Origin: Aeromicrobium sp. Root495
GTDB lineage: Bacteria > Actinomycetota > Actinomycetes > Propionibacteriales > Nocardioidaceae
DNA: 64,000 nt
Direction: 5' to 3'
Assembly: GCF_001426755.1 (NCBI RefSeq)
Contig: NZ_LMFJ01000002.1
Location: 233,498-297,497 of the forward strand
Both the position numbers and the translations under genes were made by a program. Below, piece after piece: positions 8,336 through 17,311 of this stretch (the stretch's first letter is position 1; the number at the start of each line of letters is the position of its first letter). The notes under the pieces were generated by a model. The model did no database searches and was not told where the DNA came from. It saw only the letters and a list, made by a program, of their open reading frames with translations.

Positions 8336-10153
8336 GTGCGCTGGTCGTCACGACGCAGATCGGCTCCCCGCGAGGGCCGCCCGGCGTTGAGCATCGTGGT
8401 GCCCGTGTACGCCGTGGAGGACTACCTCGAGCGCTGCCTCGTGAGCCTGCGGCGCCAAGGGCTCGACGACGTCGAGATCGTCGTGGTCGACGACGGCTCT
8501 CCCGACGGCAGCCTGCGCATCGCCCAGCGGCACGCCAAGAAGGACCCGCGCATCGTCATCGTGCAGCAGGAGAACGCCGGTCTCGGCGCGGCCCGCAACG
8601 CCGGAGTCGCGGCCGCCACGGGCGAGTTCCTCACCTTCGTCGACTCCGACGACGAGGTCCGCGGACCCGGCTACGCGCTCGCCGTCACCTCGTTGCGCAC
8701 GAGCGGAGCGGCCTTCGCGGTCCTCCCCTACACGCGCCTGCACGCATCGGGACGCACGGCGCAGCCTGCGTGGATCGCCGACCTCTACGCCACCCCCCGC
8801 GTGGCCGTCGACATCACCACCTACCCCCAGCTCCTCGTCCATGCCACCGCGTGGTCCAAGGTCTACCGCCGCTCCTTCTGGGACGAGGGCGGCTTCTCCT
8901 TCCCGGTCGGCGTGCTCTACGAGGACCAAGAGGTGACCACGCAGACCCACGCCGCCGCCATCGAGGCCGGAGGCGTCGACGTCGTGCCTGTCCTCACCTA
9001 CCTGTGGCGCGTGCGCGAGCAGTCCATCACCCGTGAGTTCAGCGCCGCCACGATCGAGGCCTTCCTCGGTGCCGTCCTGCGCAGCCTCGAGGTCCTGCCC
9101 GTGCCCGCGCGCCGGGAGCGCGCCCGACAGGTGCTCAGCAACGACGTCCCCCACTACGTCCGCGCCGTCGCCCGCGGTGCCGAAGACGCCTTCGCCGCTG
9201 CGCTCGGGCGCGGTGTCGCCGCGCTCCTGGCCGAGACGGAGCCCGGCGAGCTCGCCCTGGAGTGCCCGGCGGAGATGCGTGCGGCCTACACCTGGCTCGT
9301 GGCCGGTGACGTCGCCGGGGCCCGGGCCTTCCTCGACGGCGAGGGTCTCGTCGTCGCCACCCACGACGGCGGCGTGGTGGACGGCGAGCCCACCATCACG
9401 GTGCCGACCCGGACGCACCCCGAGGGTGAGCCACTCGTCCTGTCCCAGCGGCAGACCCCGCTCGACGCCACGGCCCTGCGCGCCGTCGTCGGTCCCGACT
9501 CGGTCGACGTGCACGTGTGGGGCTACCTGCGCCACGTCGAGTCCCCCGACCTCTCCTCCCGCGCGTGGCTCGTCCGCGGCGAGCAGCGGCTCACCGAGCT
9601 GACCGTCGCCCGTTCGGACGAGAAGCCCGGCGACCGCCTGCGCGCCACCCGTGCCTGCAACGACGAGGCGGTGTGGGTCGTGACCGTCCCTGTCTCGGAG
9701 CTCGACGCAGACGGCGCAGCCCTGCGACTCGAGCTCGAGGTCACCCACGCGGGCCGGACGCGGACCGCAGTCGTCGAGAACGTGGATGCCGGCGGGTCCG
9801 CGGCCGCGGTGCAGCCCGTGGGCGAGACCGGCTGGACCGTCGGCGGCGCACCCTTCCGACTCGAGCGCGACCGCGAGCCCTCAGCCGTCGGACCGGTCGA
9901 CCACGTCGTCCTCGACGGCGCCGCGCTCACCCTGCGCGCCGGCCCTGCTGCGGCAGCGTCGACGAACGTCCGGCCGGGTTCTGTCGAGTCCTTCGAGGAG
10001 CGTCCCTCGGCCTCGCTCCTCGCCGAGCTCCCCCTGCGTCTTCGCTCGGACCAGGTCGTGGTGCACGTCGTCCTCACCGCGACCGGGTCCCTCGGCGTGG
10101 AGGCCCGCGAGCCCCTCCCCCACGAGCAGCTCACGGTCTACGGCACCCGCTGA
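8336..10153 (+). CDS. Family 2 glycosyltransferase with C-terminal beta domain
   Basis: The N-terminal GT-A domain (roughly residues 15-230) begins LSIVVPVYAVEDYLERCL, has VVDDGSPDGS, and has the metal-binding FVDSDDE motif. It is followed by a helical segment and about 300 residues of beta-rich sequence like the accessory regions of teichoic-acid glycosyltransferases such as TarS. It likely adds sugars to a surface polymer. The GTG at 8336 is preferred because GAGAGG sits 8 nt upstream; the GTG at 8327 lies directly on that site. It ends 12 bases before the convergent Dabb gene. Donor and acceptor cannot be read from the sequence. Confidence 0.82.
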   Translation: MRWSSRRRSAPREGRPALSIVVPVYAVEDYLERCLVSLRRQGLDDVEIVVVDDGSPDGSLRIAQRHAKKDPRIVIVQQENAGLGAARNAGVAAATGEFLTFVDSDDEVRGPGYALAVTSLRTSGAAFAVLPYTRLHASGRTAQPAWIADLYATPRVAVDITTYPQLLVHATAWSKVYRRSFWDEGGFSFPVGVLYEDQEVTTQTHAAAIEAGGVDVVPVLTYLWRVREQSITREFSAATIEAFLGAVLRSLEVLPVPARRERARQVLSNDVPHYVRAVARGAEDAFAAALGRGVAALLAETEPGELALECPAEMRAAYTWLVAGDVAGARAFLDGEGLVVATHDGGVVDGEPTITVPTRTHPEGEPLVLSQRQTPLDATALRAVVGPDSVDVHVWGYLRHVESPDLSSRAWLVRGEQRLTELTVARSDEKPGDRLRATRACNDEAVWVVTVPVSELDADGAALRLELEVTHAGRTRTAVVENVDAGGSAAAVQPVGETGWTVGGAPFRLERDREPSAVGPVDHVVLDGAALTLRAGPAAAASTNVRPGSVESFEERPSASLLAELPLRLRSDQVVVHVVLTATGSLGVEAREPLPHEQLTVYGTR

Positions 10154-10165
10154 GCTCGAGGCCCC

Positions 10166-10450
10166 TCACTCCTCGTAGTCGCCGATCCACCAGTCGGCGA
10201 TCTCGCGGAGCAGCTCCGAGGACTCCTGGTGCTGGGGGTGGACCCGGAAGGCGTCGATGTCGGAGCGGTCTGCGAAGAGCGCGTTCTCGACGAGGATCGT
10301 GCCCTTGCGGGTGTCGTCGGAGCGCCTGATCATCCACTCGAGGATCCCGGGCAGCGTCCCGAGCGCCGCGAGCCTGCGCTCAGCCTCCGCCACGGTCTCC
10401 TCCGGCACCCCGTCACGGATGCGGAAGAGCACCACGTGCCGGTACGCCAT
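10166..10450 (-). CDS. Dabb (stress-responsive A/B barrel) family protein
   Basis: A 94-residue protein starting MAYRHVVLFRIRDG and containing the ferredoxin-like alpha/beta pattern of the Dabb family, including the region FRVHPQHQE. Members form small dimeric barrels of varied or unknown function. Its ATG overlaps the stop of the upstream hydrolase gene by one base (TGATG), so the two are translationally coupled and probably act together. No catalytic residues can be assigned with confidence. Confidence 0.85.
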   Translation of the reverse strand: MAYRHVVLFRIRDGVPEETVAEAERRLAALGTLPGILEWMIRRSDDTRKGTILVENALFADRSDIDAFRVHPQHQESSELLREIADWWIGDYEE

Positions 10451-11235
10451 CAGGCGCCCAGCACGAAGGGCGCGACCGACTCCCAGACCTGCTGGTCGTG
10501 GGCCGGGATGACCATGACGCCCTCACCCGTGAGTCGGGCGAGCGTGGCATGGTTCTGCTTGACCTTGGCCCGGTCGTCCCCGACGACCTGCTCGAACGCG
10601 CGCAGGAACGGCTTCTTGTCGACCCCGGGGATGGCGGCGCTCGTGCCGTCGAACAGCGCGTCGCCGGCGTGGAGCAGGAGCCCGCGACCGTCGGCCTCGA
10701 CCGCGACCGCGGCGTGACCCTTGGAGTGACCCGGCATGGGCACGAGGGTCACCCCGGGCACGACCTCGTGGCCGGTGAGCCCGTGCGCCCAGCCGTCGCC
10801 GGGACCATCGTGCAGGAAGAAGGTCGGCCCGTGCTCGAACTGCTGACGGCGGTACCGGTTCTTGTCCTGGAAGTCAGGCGCCACGAGGGCGGCCTGGTGC
10901 TCGGCCGCCGTCGTGTGGACCGTGGCAGCAGGGAAGTCGGAGAGCCCGCCGGCGTGGTCGAGGTCGAGGTGGGTCAGCACCACGTGGGTGACGTCGGCGG
11001 CGGAGTACCCGGCGGCCTCGAGCTGACGCAGCGCCGTGTGGCGCTCGTCCTTCTCGGGTCGCAGCAGCGCCCGGACGGGACCGAGCCGACGCTTGGGGTC
11101 GGCGTAGTCCGCCGTGCCGTACCCGGTGTCCACGAGGACGAGGCCCTCGTCGGTGTGGATCAGCAGGGCGTGCGCGGGCAGGGGCCCGACGAAGGGTGAG
11201 CGCATGATGGCGCAGTTCAGGTGCTCGACTCGCAT
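10450..11235 (-). CDS. Metallo-beta-lactamase-fold hydrolase (lactonase-like)
   Basis: A 261-residue protein of the MBL superfamily with the zinc motif THLDLDHAGG, the downstream metal ligand region PMPGHSKGH, an aspartate in HAGDALFD and a C-terminal histidine in VIPAHDQQ. The arrangement resembles N-acyl-homoserine-lactone lactonase-like proteins, but the substrate could be another ester or lactone. The ATG at 11235 is chosen because the fold begins there; the frame extends upstream only through a palindromic intergenic region. A -10-like CAGGAT is 6 nt upstream. It is translationally coupled to the Dabb gene. Confidence 0.87.
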   Translation of the reverse strand: MRVEHLNCAIMRSPFVGPLPAHALLIHTDEGLVLVDTGYGTADYADPKRRLGPVRALLRPEKDERHTALRQLEAAGYSAADVTHVVLTHLDLDHAGGLSDFPAATVHTTAAEHQAALVAPDFQDKNRYRRQQFEHGPTFFLHDGPGDGWAHGLTGHEVVPGVTLVPMPGHSKGHAAVAVEADGRGLLLHAGDALFDGTSAAIPGVDKKPFLRAFEQVVGDDRAKVKQNHATLARLTGEGVMVIPAHDQQVWESVAPFVLGA

Positions 11236-11255
11236 GCCCGCATCCTGTCCTACTG

Positions 11256-11324
11256 CCCCGCTGAGTGTGACGTTTCGGGGCGGATTCGCGGCGATCCGCC
11301 CCTCAAACGTCACACTCAGCGGGG
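11256..11324. repeat. Long intergenic palindrome between divergent genes
   Basis: Perfect 20-bp outer arms (11256-11275 and 11305-11324), followed by about 9 more paired bases after a bulge, leave an 8-nt loop. Unlike the other long repeats in this window it lies between divergent genes, upstream of both the hydrolase and the EamA protein, so a simple terminator role is unlikely. Confidence 0.75.
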
Positions 11325-11346
11325 ACTCGGGGGTGAGACTGAGGTC

Positions 11347-11784
11347 ATGGACTCCAGCAGCGTCCCCCCGTACGTCTTCTGGGCGGCGTTGTCCGCGGTC
11401 TTCGCCGCGCTCACGGCCATCTTCGCCAAGGTGGGCGTGGAGGGCGTCGACTCCGACGTGGCCACCTTCATCCGCACCGTCGTCATCCTCGTGACGCTCG
11501 GCCTGATCCTGCTCACGATGGGCAAGCTGCACTCACCCGGCCCGCTCTCCACCAAGACCTGGGTGTTCCTGGTGCTCTCCGGCCTCGCCACCGGCGCCTC
11601 GTGGATCTGCTACTTCCGTGCCCTCAAGGCCGGCCCCGCCGCGGTGGTGGCGCCCATCGACAAGCTGAGCGTCGTGCTGGTCGCCGTCTTCGGCGTGGTC
11701 TTCCTCAGCGAGCGCCTCGCGCCGATGCAGTGGTTCGGCGTGGTGCTCGTGGGCACCGGCGCCGTCGTCCTGGCGCTGGGATGA
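11347..11784 (+). CDS. EamA-type (DMT) half-size membrane protein
   Basis: A 145-residue protein with one EamA domain and about five hydrophobic segments, including FWAALSAVFAALTAIFAKVG, TVVILVTLGLILLTM and the final VVLVGTGAVVLALG. Full-length DMT exporters carry two such domains, so this half-size form probably works as a dimer, like small multidrug or metabolite transporters. The ATG at 11347 was chosen because the preceding sequence is the palindrome. A -10-like GAGACT lies 6 nt upstream. Substrate unknown. Confidence 0.85.
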   Translation: MDSSSVPPYVFWAALSAVFAALTAIFAKVGVEGVDSDVATFIRTVVILVTLGLILLTMGKLHSPGPLSTKTWVFLVLSGLATGASWICYFRALKAGPAAVVAPIDKLSVVLVAVFGVVFLSERLAPMQWFGVVLVGTGAVVLALG

Positions 11785-11840
11785 ACGATGGAGGCCGGAA
11801 GTGGTGCGTTCGTTCACACAGCGGTGGCATCATTTGAAGG

Positions 11841-12068
11841 GTGATGGTCTCCATCTTCTCGATGCCCACTGACAGCTCGGCCTCCTCCCGGGTCTCGGCG
11901 GTCCTCGTGCCGCACATCGACCGGTTCACGGCCGAGTGGTCCGAGGAGCCCGGGAACGTCACCGTCCTTCGGGTGCAGCACGAGGAGTCCAGGGGCGAGA
12001 TGCTCAGCGCGCTGCTGCACCGAGCCCACCCGCGGGTCCAGCACGTGAGCTCCCAGCGCGCCTCGTGA
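11841..12068 (+). CDS. Small protein of unknown function, coupled to SGNH hydrolase
   Basis: A 75-residue reading frame with acidic and polar character and no membrane segment. I do not recognise a family. Two things support it as real. Its stop codon overlaps the GTG start of the SGNH hydrolase (GTGA). Its GTG start has a -10-like CATCAT (11828-11833) exactly 7 nt upstream, matching the leaderless spacing seen elsewhere. The ATG at 11844 is an alternative start. It could be a conserved small protein or only a coupling leader. Confidence 0.5.
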   Translation: MMVSIFSMPTDSSASSRVSAVLVPHIDRFTAEWSEEPGNVTVLRVQHEESRGEMLSALLHRAHPRVQHVSSQRAS

Positions 12069-13363
12069 AGGTCGCTCTCGCGGCCCTCGGCGTCCTGGCA
12101 CTCCTGCTGCTCGCTCCGGCCGACGCGCCTCTTCTCTGTCGCACGGTCCCGGACCGCACCGGCGGGCCCACCTTCGCGTCCCTCATGACGCCCTACGCCA
12201 CCTCCCCGGCACCGGACGTCTCGGCCTCCGTGAGCGACACCGCACCCGGCTGGGGCCCCGAGCGCGACGTGCTCACCCGATGGGACGCCCCGGTCTTCAC
12301 CCACTCCGTCGACCCGCAGCCGTTCGGCACCCTCAACGCGACGGCCACGGCCAACGAGCCCCGCCCCGACATCGGCGCGGAGTACGTCACCGGGAACGCG
12401 CTCTTCAAGAACGCCGACGTCGAGTTCCGGATGACCGGCCAGGTCTTCGCCGTGCGCTACCTCGCTGTCCAGGCGACCGACGCCATGGTGTGGATCGACG
12501 GCCGACCGGTGGCCGACCGTCCCTTCGAGACCATCGACACCACGCCCACCGGCTCGTTCCGCTGGCTGACGGTCCGCCTCGCGTCGCCGCGCACCGTCAC
12601 GGTCCGCTTCGCAGGGCCCGCCGTCTTCACCGGCGTGGAGCACGATCGCCGCGACCCGGTGCGCCTGAGCGAGGCTCCCGACCGGTTCACGATCGGCGTC
12701 GTCGGCGACTCCTACTACGAGTCCACCATCGGCGACGGCTGGCGCTCCTCGGCCGCGCCCGTGGAGCTGGCGACCCAGACCGGTTTCCGGGTCCGGAGCC
12801 TGGCGCAGGGCGGCACGGGCTACCTCAACGACGGGACGGGGCCGGGCCTGACCGGCAGCTTCGGCCTGCCCGGTCATTACGCCACCCCCTACGGGTCGAG
12901 CAAGCGGCTGGCCCAGGTGGTCGACGCCCCCATCGATGCCCTGCTCGTGAACGGCTCGATCAACGACGCACCCCCCTTCGGCGCCGAGCAGCAGCGCGCG
13001 GCCGTGGACGACTTCCTGGACGCCGTCCGGAGGGCCCGACCCGACCTCCCCATCGTGCTGGTCGGCGTGGAGCCTGTCTCCTACGGCGGCGCACCGGACG
13101 TGTCCCTCCGGCCGCTCCTCCTGCTCGAGCGGAACCTGCGGTGCGCGATGCGCGACCGTCCCCAGGTCCGTGGCGTCGTGGAGCCCTACCGCGAGAACTG
13201 GCTCACCGGGACCGGCTACGTCGACGGCCCGCGGGGGGACGGCAACCAGGACACGTACATCGGCCGGGACTGGATCCACCCGAGCGCGGCCGGCGTGGCG
13301 TACTACCAGCGCAAGGTCGTGGCAGCCCTGCGTCCCATGACCACAGGGCCGCGGGAGCCCTGA
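12065..13363 (+). CDS. SGNH/GDSL-family hydrolase, membrane-anchored or exported
   Basis: A 432-residue protein with an N-terminal hydrophobic segment (residues 2-19). A beta-rich region follows, then an SGNH hydrolase domain: the nucleophile serine in VVGDSYYES, the LVNGSINDA asparagine block and the catalytic Asp/His pair in GRDWIHPSAAG. Such enzymes act as esterases or O-acyl hydrolases on cell-surface glycans. Location next to rmlAB, ugd and two glycosyltransferases fits an envelope role (inference). The GTG start at 12065 overlaps the stop of the small upstream gene, so its translation is coupled. Confidence 0.85.
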   Translation: MKVALAALGVLALLLLAPADAPLLCRTVPDRTGGPTFASLMTPYATSPAPDVSASVSDTAPGWGPERDVLTRWDAPVFTHSVDPQPFGTLNATATANEPRPDIGAEYVTGNALFKNADVEFRMTGQVFAVRYLAVQATDAMVWIDGRPVADRPFETIDTTPTGSFRWLTVRLASPRTVTVRFAGPAVFTGVEHDRRDPVRLSEAPDRFTIGVVGDSYYESTIGDGWRSSAAPVELATQTGFRVRSLAQGGTGYLNDGTGPGLTGSFGLPGHYATPYGSSKRLAQVVDAPIDALLVNGSINDAPPFGAEQQRAAVDDFLDAVRRARPDLPIVLVGVEPVSYGGAPDVSLRPLLLLERNLRCAMRDRPQVRGVVEPYRENWLTGTGYVDGPRGDGNQDTYIGRDWIHPSAAGVAYYQRKVVAALRPMTTGPREP

Positions 13364-13426
13364 CGCGTCGATCTGCTGCCGCGAGCGTGGGCCTCGGACA
13401 GGAGCGGCCGGGCGAGGTCCTCGGGC

Positions 13427-14470
<1,044 letters not shown>

Positions 14471-14471
14471 C

Positions 14472-14477
14472 TAGGCT
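14472..14477 (+). promoter_or_regulatory. -10 element for rmlA (leaderless)
   Basis: TAGGCT lies 7 nt before the rmlA ATG. The divergent rmlB element is 33 bases away, so the two promoters overlap in their -35 regions. Confidence 0.6.
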
Positions 14478-14484
14478 CGCTCCC

Positions 14485-15348
14485 ATGAAGGGCATCATCC
14501 TGGCCGGCGGCACCGGTTCTCGTCTCCACCCGGTCACGCAGGGCGTCAGCAAGCAGCTCGTCCCCGTGTACGACAAGCCGATGATCTACTACCCGCTCTC
14601 GACGCTCATGGGTGCCGGCATCCAGGACATCCTCGTGATCACCACGCCGCACGAGGCGGCCAGCTTCGAGCGCCTGCTCGGCGACGGGTCGCAGTTCGGC
14701 ATCAACATCACGTTCGCGCAGCAGCCGTCACCCGACGGCCTGGCCCAGGCCTTCATCATCGGCGAGGAGCACATCGGCAACGACCGCGTCTCCCTCGTCC
14801 TGGGCGACAACATCTTCTACGGCTCCACCATCGGCACGAGCCTCCAGCGCTTCCACGACATCGACGGCGGCGGCATCTTCGCGTACCGCGTGGCCGACGT
14901 CCGCTCGTACGGCGTCGTCGAGTTCGACGAGAACCGGCGCGCCATCTCGCTCGAGGAGAAGCCCGAGCACCCCAAGAGCCACTACGCCGTCACCGGGCTC
15001 TACTTCTTCGACAACCGCGTCACGTCCCTGGCCAAGGAGCTGAAGCCGTCGGCGCGTGGCGAGCTGGAGATCCTCGACCTCGCCCAGATGTACCTCGACG
15101 CGGGTGAGCTCAACGTCGAGGTGCTGCCGCGCGGCACCGCCTGGCTCGACACCGGGACGTTCGACGACCTCAACGACGCGTCCAACTACATCCGCACGGT
15201 CGAGAAGCGCCAGGGACTCAAGATCTCGTGCCCCGAGGAGATCGCCTGGCGACTCGGCTTCCTCACCGACGACGAGCTCCGCGTCCGTGCTGAGCCTCTC
15301 GTGAAGAGCGGCTACGGGGCGTACCTGCTCGGCCTGCTCGAGGAGTAG
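14485..15348 (+). CDS. rmlA: Glucose-1-phosphate thymidylyltransferase
   Basis: Makes dTDP-glucose from dTTP and glucose-1-phosphate, the first step of dTDP-rhamnose synthesis. The 287-residue length is typical. The nucleotidyltransferase motif [21 protein letters not shown], the LGDNIFYG metal site, [18 protein letters not shown] and [11 protein letters not shown] are all present. It starts at ATG 14485 with a -10 element 7 nt upstream. It sits head to head with rmlB. The dTDP-rhamnose pathway in actinobacteria often feeds the linker or surface glycans. Confidence 0.96.
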   Translation: MKGIILAGGTGSRLHPVTQGVSKQLVPVYDKPMIYYPLSTLMGAGIQDILVITTPHEAASFERLLGDGSQFGINITFAQQPSPDGLAQAFIIGEEHIGNDRVSLVLGDNIFYGSTIGTSLQRFHDIDGGGIFAYRVADVRSYGVVEFDENRRAISLEEKPEHPKSHYAVTGLYFFDNRVTSLAKELKPSARGELEILDLAQMYLDAGELNVEVLPRGTAWLDTGTFDDLNDASNYIRTVEKRQGLKISCPEEIAWRLGFLTDDELRVRAEPLVKSGYGAYLLGLLEE

Positions 15349-15367
15349 ACCGCCAGGAAGACACAGC

Positions 15368-15397
15368 GCCCCGCCCACCCTCGCGGATGGACGGGGC
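15368..15397. terminator. Hairpin between convergent rmlA and ANTAR gene
   Basis: GCCCCG (15368-15373) pairs with CGGGGC (15392-15397), with further CCA/TGG pairing inside. There is no T-run. It probably terminates rmlA and the opposite-strand operon. Confidence 0.5.
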
Positions 15398-15413
15398 AAC
15401 GAGCGTCCGAGCC

Positions 15414-15641
15414 TCAGCCGGCGAGCTCCGTGACCGTCGCGACGTCGCGGCCGCTGATGACGTCATCAGCGACGGCGGAGACGCGTCGGTCCTGCTCGCG
15501 AGCCGTCTGGAACAGGAAGGAGAACGCATCGGCCTGGTCCAGGCCGTGCCTCTCCATCAGCATGCCCATGGCGATGCCGATGCTTCGACGTGCGTGCACG
15601 CCTCCGCGGATCTGCTCCACGGCGGGCTCGGGCTCGATCAT
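15414..15641 (-). CDS. ANTAR-domain protein (small)
   Basis: A 75-residue protein that is almost entirely an ANTAR RNA-binding domain: ARRSIGIAMGMLMERHGLDQADAF, then a FLFQTARE helix, matching the helical bundle that binds tandem hairpins in antitermination. There is no attached receiver or GAF domain, so any signal must come from elsewhere or the protein may act constitutively. The ATG at 15641 follows the stop of the small membrane-protein gene by two bases, with AAGG upstream. The longer upstream frame overlaps that gene and is rejected. Confidence 0.78.
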   Translation of the reverse strand: MIEPEPAVEQIRGGVHARRSIGIAMGMLMERHGLDQADAFSFLFQTAREQDRRVSAVADDVISGRDVATVTELAG

Positions 15642-15643
15642 GC

Positions 15644-15799
15644 TCAGACCTTGCGTCGGTTGAAGATGCTCCAACCGCCGGGGCCGACGGCGAGGCCGAC
15701 GATGATCAGGATGATGCCGAGAAGGACGCTGCCCTGGATGAGGGTGACAACCCCGTAGACGACGAGTACGACTGCAATGAGCCAAAGGATGAATCCCAT
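15644..15799 (-). CDS. Small GPGG-motif transmembrane protein
   Basis: A 51-residue membrane protein starting MGFILWLIAVVLVVYGVV with two hydrophobic helices and the C-terminal GPGGWSIFNRRKV motif seen in small actinobacterial membrane proteins of unknown role. An AAAGGA ribosome site lies about 7 nt before the ATG. It is the first gene of a two-gene unit with the ANTAR protein. Function unknown. Confidence 0.75.
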   Translation of the reverse strand: MGFILWLIAVVLVVYGVVTLIQGSVLLGIILIIVGLAVGPGGWSIFNRRKV

Positions 15800-15903
15800 G
15801 ATGTTTCCTTTCGTTGGTGCGAGCGTCCCACCGAACGGCCCCGAGCGCATGTGGAACTTATGCACAACTTAGGCAGAGTTGATGCACAGGGCGTTCGAAC
15901 GGC

Positions 15904-17085
15904 TCAGGACGAGCGGGGTCGTCGCCTGCTGAACGCTCCGCCGAGGGCCAGCAGGGCGACCAGCCCTCCGGCGATCCCGTAGAGGACGAACCGGGGATCG
16001 TCGGTTCCGCCAGGGACCACCGGGGCCTTCAGCGGCTCCTCCCACAGGCCACGGGCGAGGATCGGCCGCTCGAGGGGAGACACCTGGCCGGCGAGGTCGA
16101 TGCCTCGGACCTTCTTGGTGACGACGTCCACCTCCTCCACACGATCCTCGGCGTGGCCGACGACCACCTCGTCGTCGTCGCGCCAACCGGCCAGCCGACC
16201 GGGCTCGACGTCGAGTGGGACCGCCCGTCCACGGGCCTTGCCGATCGTCCTGCCGGCGCGGAGCTGCGGAGGTCCGTCCGCCGTGGAGGCGGAGAGATAG
16301 GCGAACGCCTTGTCGTCCGGGGCCCAGGACGCGTCGCGCACGCTGCCCGGCAACGCGAAGGACTGCTTCTCCCCCGCGCCGGGGTCCTGGCGGTGGACGG
16401 TGCCTCCGCGGATCCAGACCACGCCGCTCGGTGCCGAGCCCAGACGCGGCACGCTCGTCCGGGTGCTCTCCAGGACGGTGGACGCACCCGTCCTGACGTC
16501 CCACGCCGTGAGCTCGTGGGCGACGGCCCCGGTCCGGGAGGCCGTGTCGTAGCGGGCCACGAGGTGCCGCGAGTCGCCCGAGAAGGCCAGGTGGGACTTG
16601 TTCTCCGCCGTCGGCGCCTGGGTGGGCGGCCGCAGACGTCGGACCTGGCCGGTCACCGTGTCCATCACCGACCAGCCCTCCAGGGCGGCCCGTCCCACAG
16701 CGGCCCGCGCGTCCGCGATGCGGCTCCAGCCGATCCATCGCCCGTCGGGCGAGAGAGCGAAACGCCGGGCCAGCGGCCGGGTGTCCTCGTCCACACCGGG
16801 GAGGTCGAGCCACTGCGAGCGACCGTCGTCGGCCGAGACGCCGAACATCTCCCGTGACTGCCTTCGTCCGGTGAGGCCGTCGGTGCGGGAGCGCTCCGCG
16901 AGGCCGATGGCTGCGAGGGGGCCGTCCAGGCCCTCCTCGCCGGACCAGGTGCCGGGCGCGTTGACCTCCGTGGGCAGGTGCGGTGCCAGCACCTCGTCCT
17001 CGGCTCCCGCTGCGGCAGGCACCGCGACGACCAGGAGCAGCGCGGCAGCGAGCCGGAGGCCGTTCTTCATCACGCGGTGCGACAC
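15904..17085 (-). CDS. Exported beta-propeller (WD40/TolB-like) protein, C-terminally anchored
   Basis: A 393-residue protein with a signal peptide (cleavage probably after the AAAGA region near residue 27). It has repeated beta-propeller blades such as FALSPDGRWIGWSR, LAFSGDSRHLVARYD and ASWAPDDKAFAYLS, and a C-terminal hydrophobic helix (LYGIAGGLVALLALGGAF) followed by a positive tail. It is probably held on the outer face of the membrane; partner unknown. The GTG at 17085 is chosen because AGGAG is 7 nt upstream; GTG 17091 and ATG 17070 are alternatives. No enzyme motif is seen. Confidence 0.72.
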   Translation of the reverse strand: MSHRVMKNGLRLAAALLLVVAVPAAAGAEDEVLAPHLPTEVNAPGTWSGEEGLDGPLAAIGLAERSRTDGLTGRRQSREMFGVSADDGRSQWLDLPGVDEDTRPLARRFALSPDGRWIGWSRIADARAAVGRAALEGWSVMDTVTGQVRRLRPPTQAPTAENKSHLAFSGDSRHLVARYDTASRTGAVAHELTAWDVRTGASTVLESTRTSVPRLGSAPSGVVWIRGGTVHRQDPGAGEKQSFALPGSVRDASWAPDDKAFAYLSASTADGPPQLRAGRTIGKARGRAVPLDVEPGRLAGWRDDDEVVVGHAEDRVEEVDVVTKKVRGIDLAGQVSPLERPILARGLWEEPLKAPVVPGGTDDPRFVLYGIAGGLVALLALGGAFSRRRPRSS

Positions 17086-17185
17086 GGTCACGCTCCTGCC
17101 CTCCTCTACGACGTCCAGTCCGAATGCTGCCCTACGCAGCCCCTCGGCACCGGGCAAGGGCGCATCGTCCCTGGCCCCAGCATGA

Positions 17186-17219
17186 CGACGGCCCGGAACC
17201 AGGAGGTTCCGGGCCGTCG
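17186..17219 (-). terminator. Terminator after tRNA-Ser
   Basis: Perfect 15-bp arms (17186-17200 and 17205-17219) with a 4-nt loop directly follow the 3' end of tRNA-Ser. No U-run is present, which is usual in GC-rich genomes. Confidence 0.75.
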
Positions 17220-17224
17220 GGCGG

Positions 17225-17311
17225 CGGAGATGGCGAGATTTGAACTCGCGAGAGGTTTAAACCTCAACCCGCTTAGCAGGCGGGCGCACTAGGCCACTAT
17301 GCGACATCTCC
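17225..17311 (-). tRNA. tRNA-Ser(GCU)
   Basis: The minus strand folds as an 87-nt class II tRNA. It has acceptor GGAGATG/CATCTCC with discriminator G, anticodon loop with GCT (serine AGC/AGU codons), a long variable arm and the T-loop GTTCAAATC. The 3' CCA is not encoded. Its first base is shared with the stop codon of the upstream adenosine deaminase gene, so both are probably on one transcript and RNase P must cut at that codon. A strong hairpin follows. Confidence 0.95.

Noticed and set aside
17225..17311. tRNA-Ser as an attachment site of an integrated element
   Set aside because: No integrase, excisionase or direct repeat of the tRNA end is seen; neighbouring genes are ordinary chromosomal genes.
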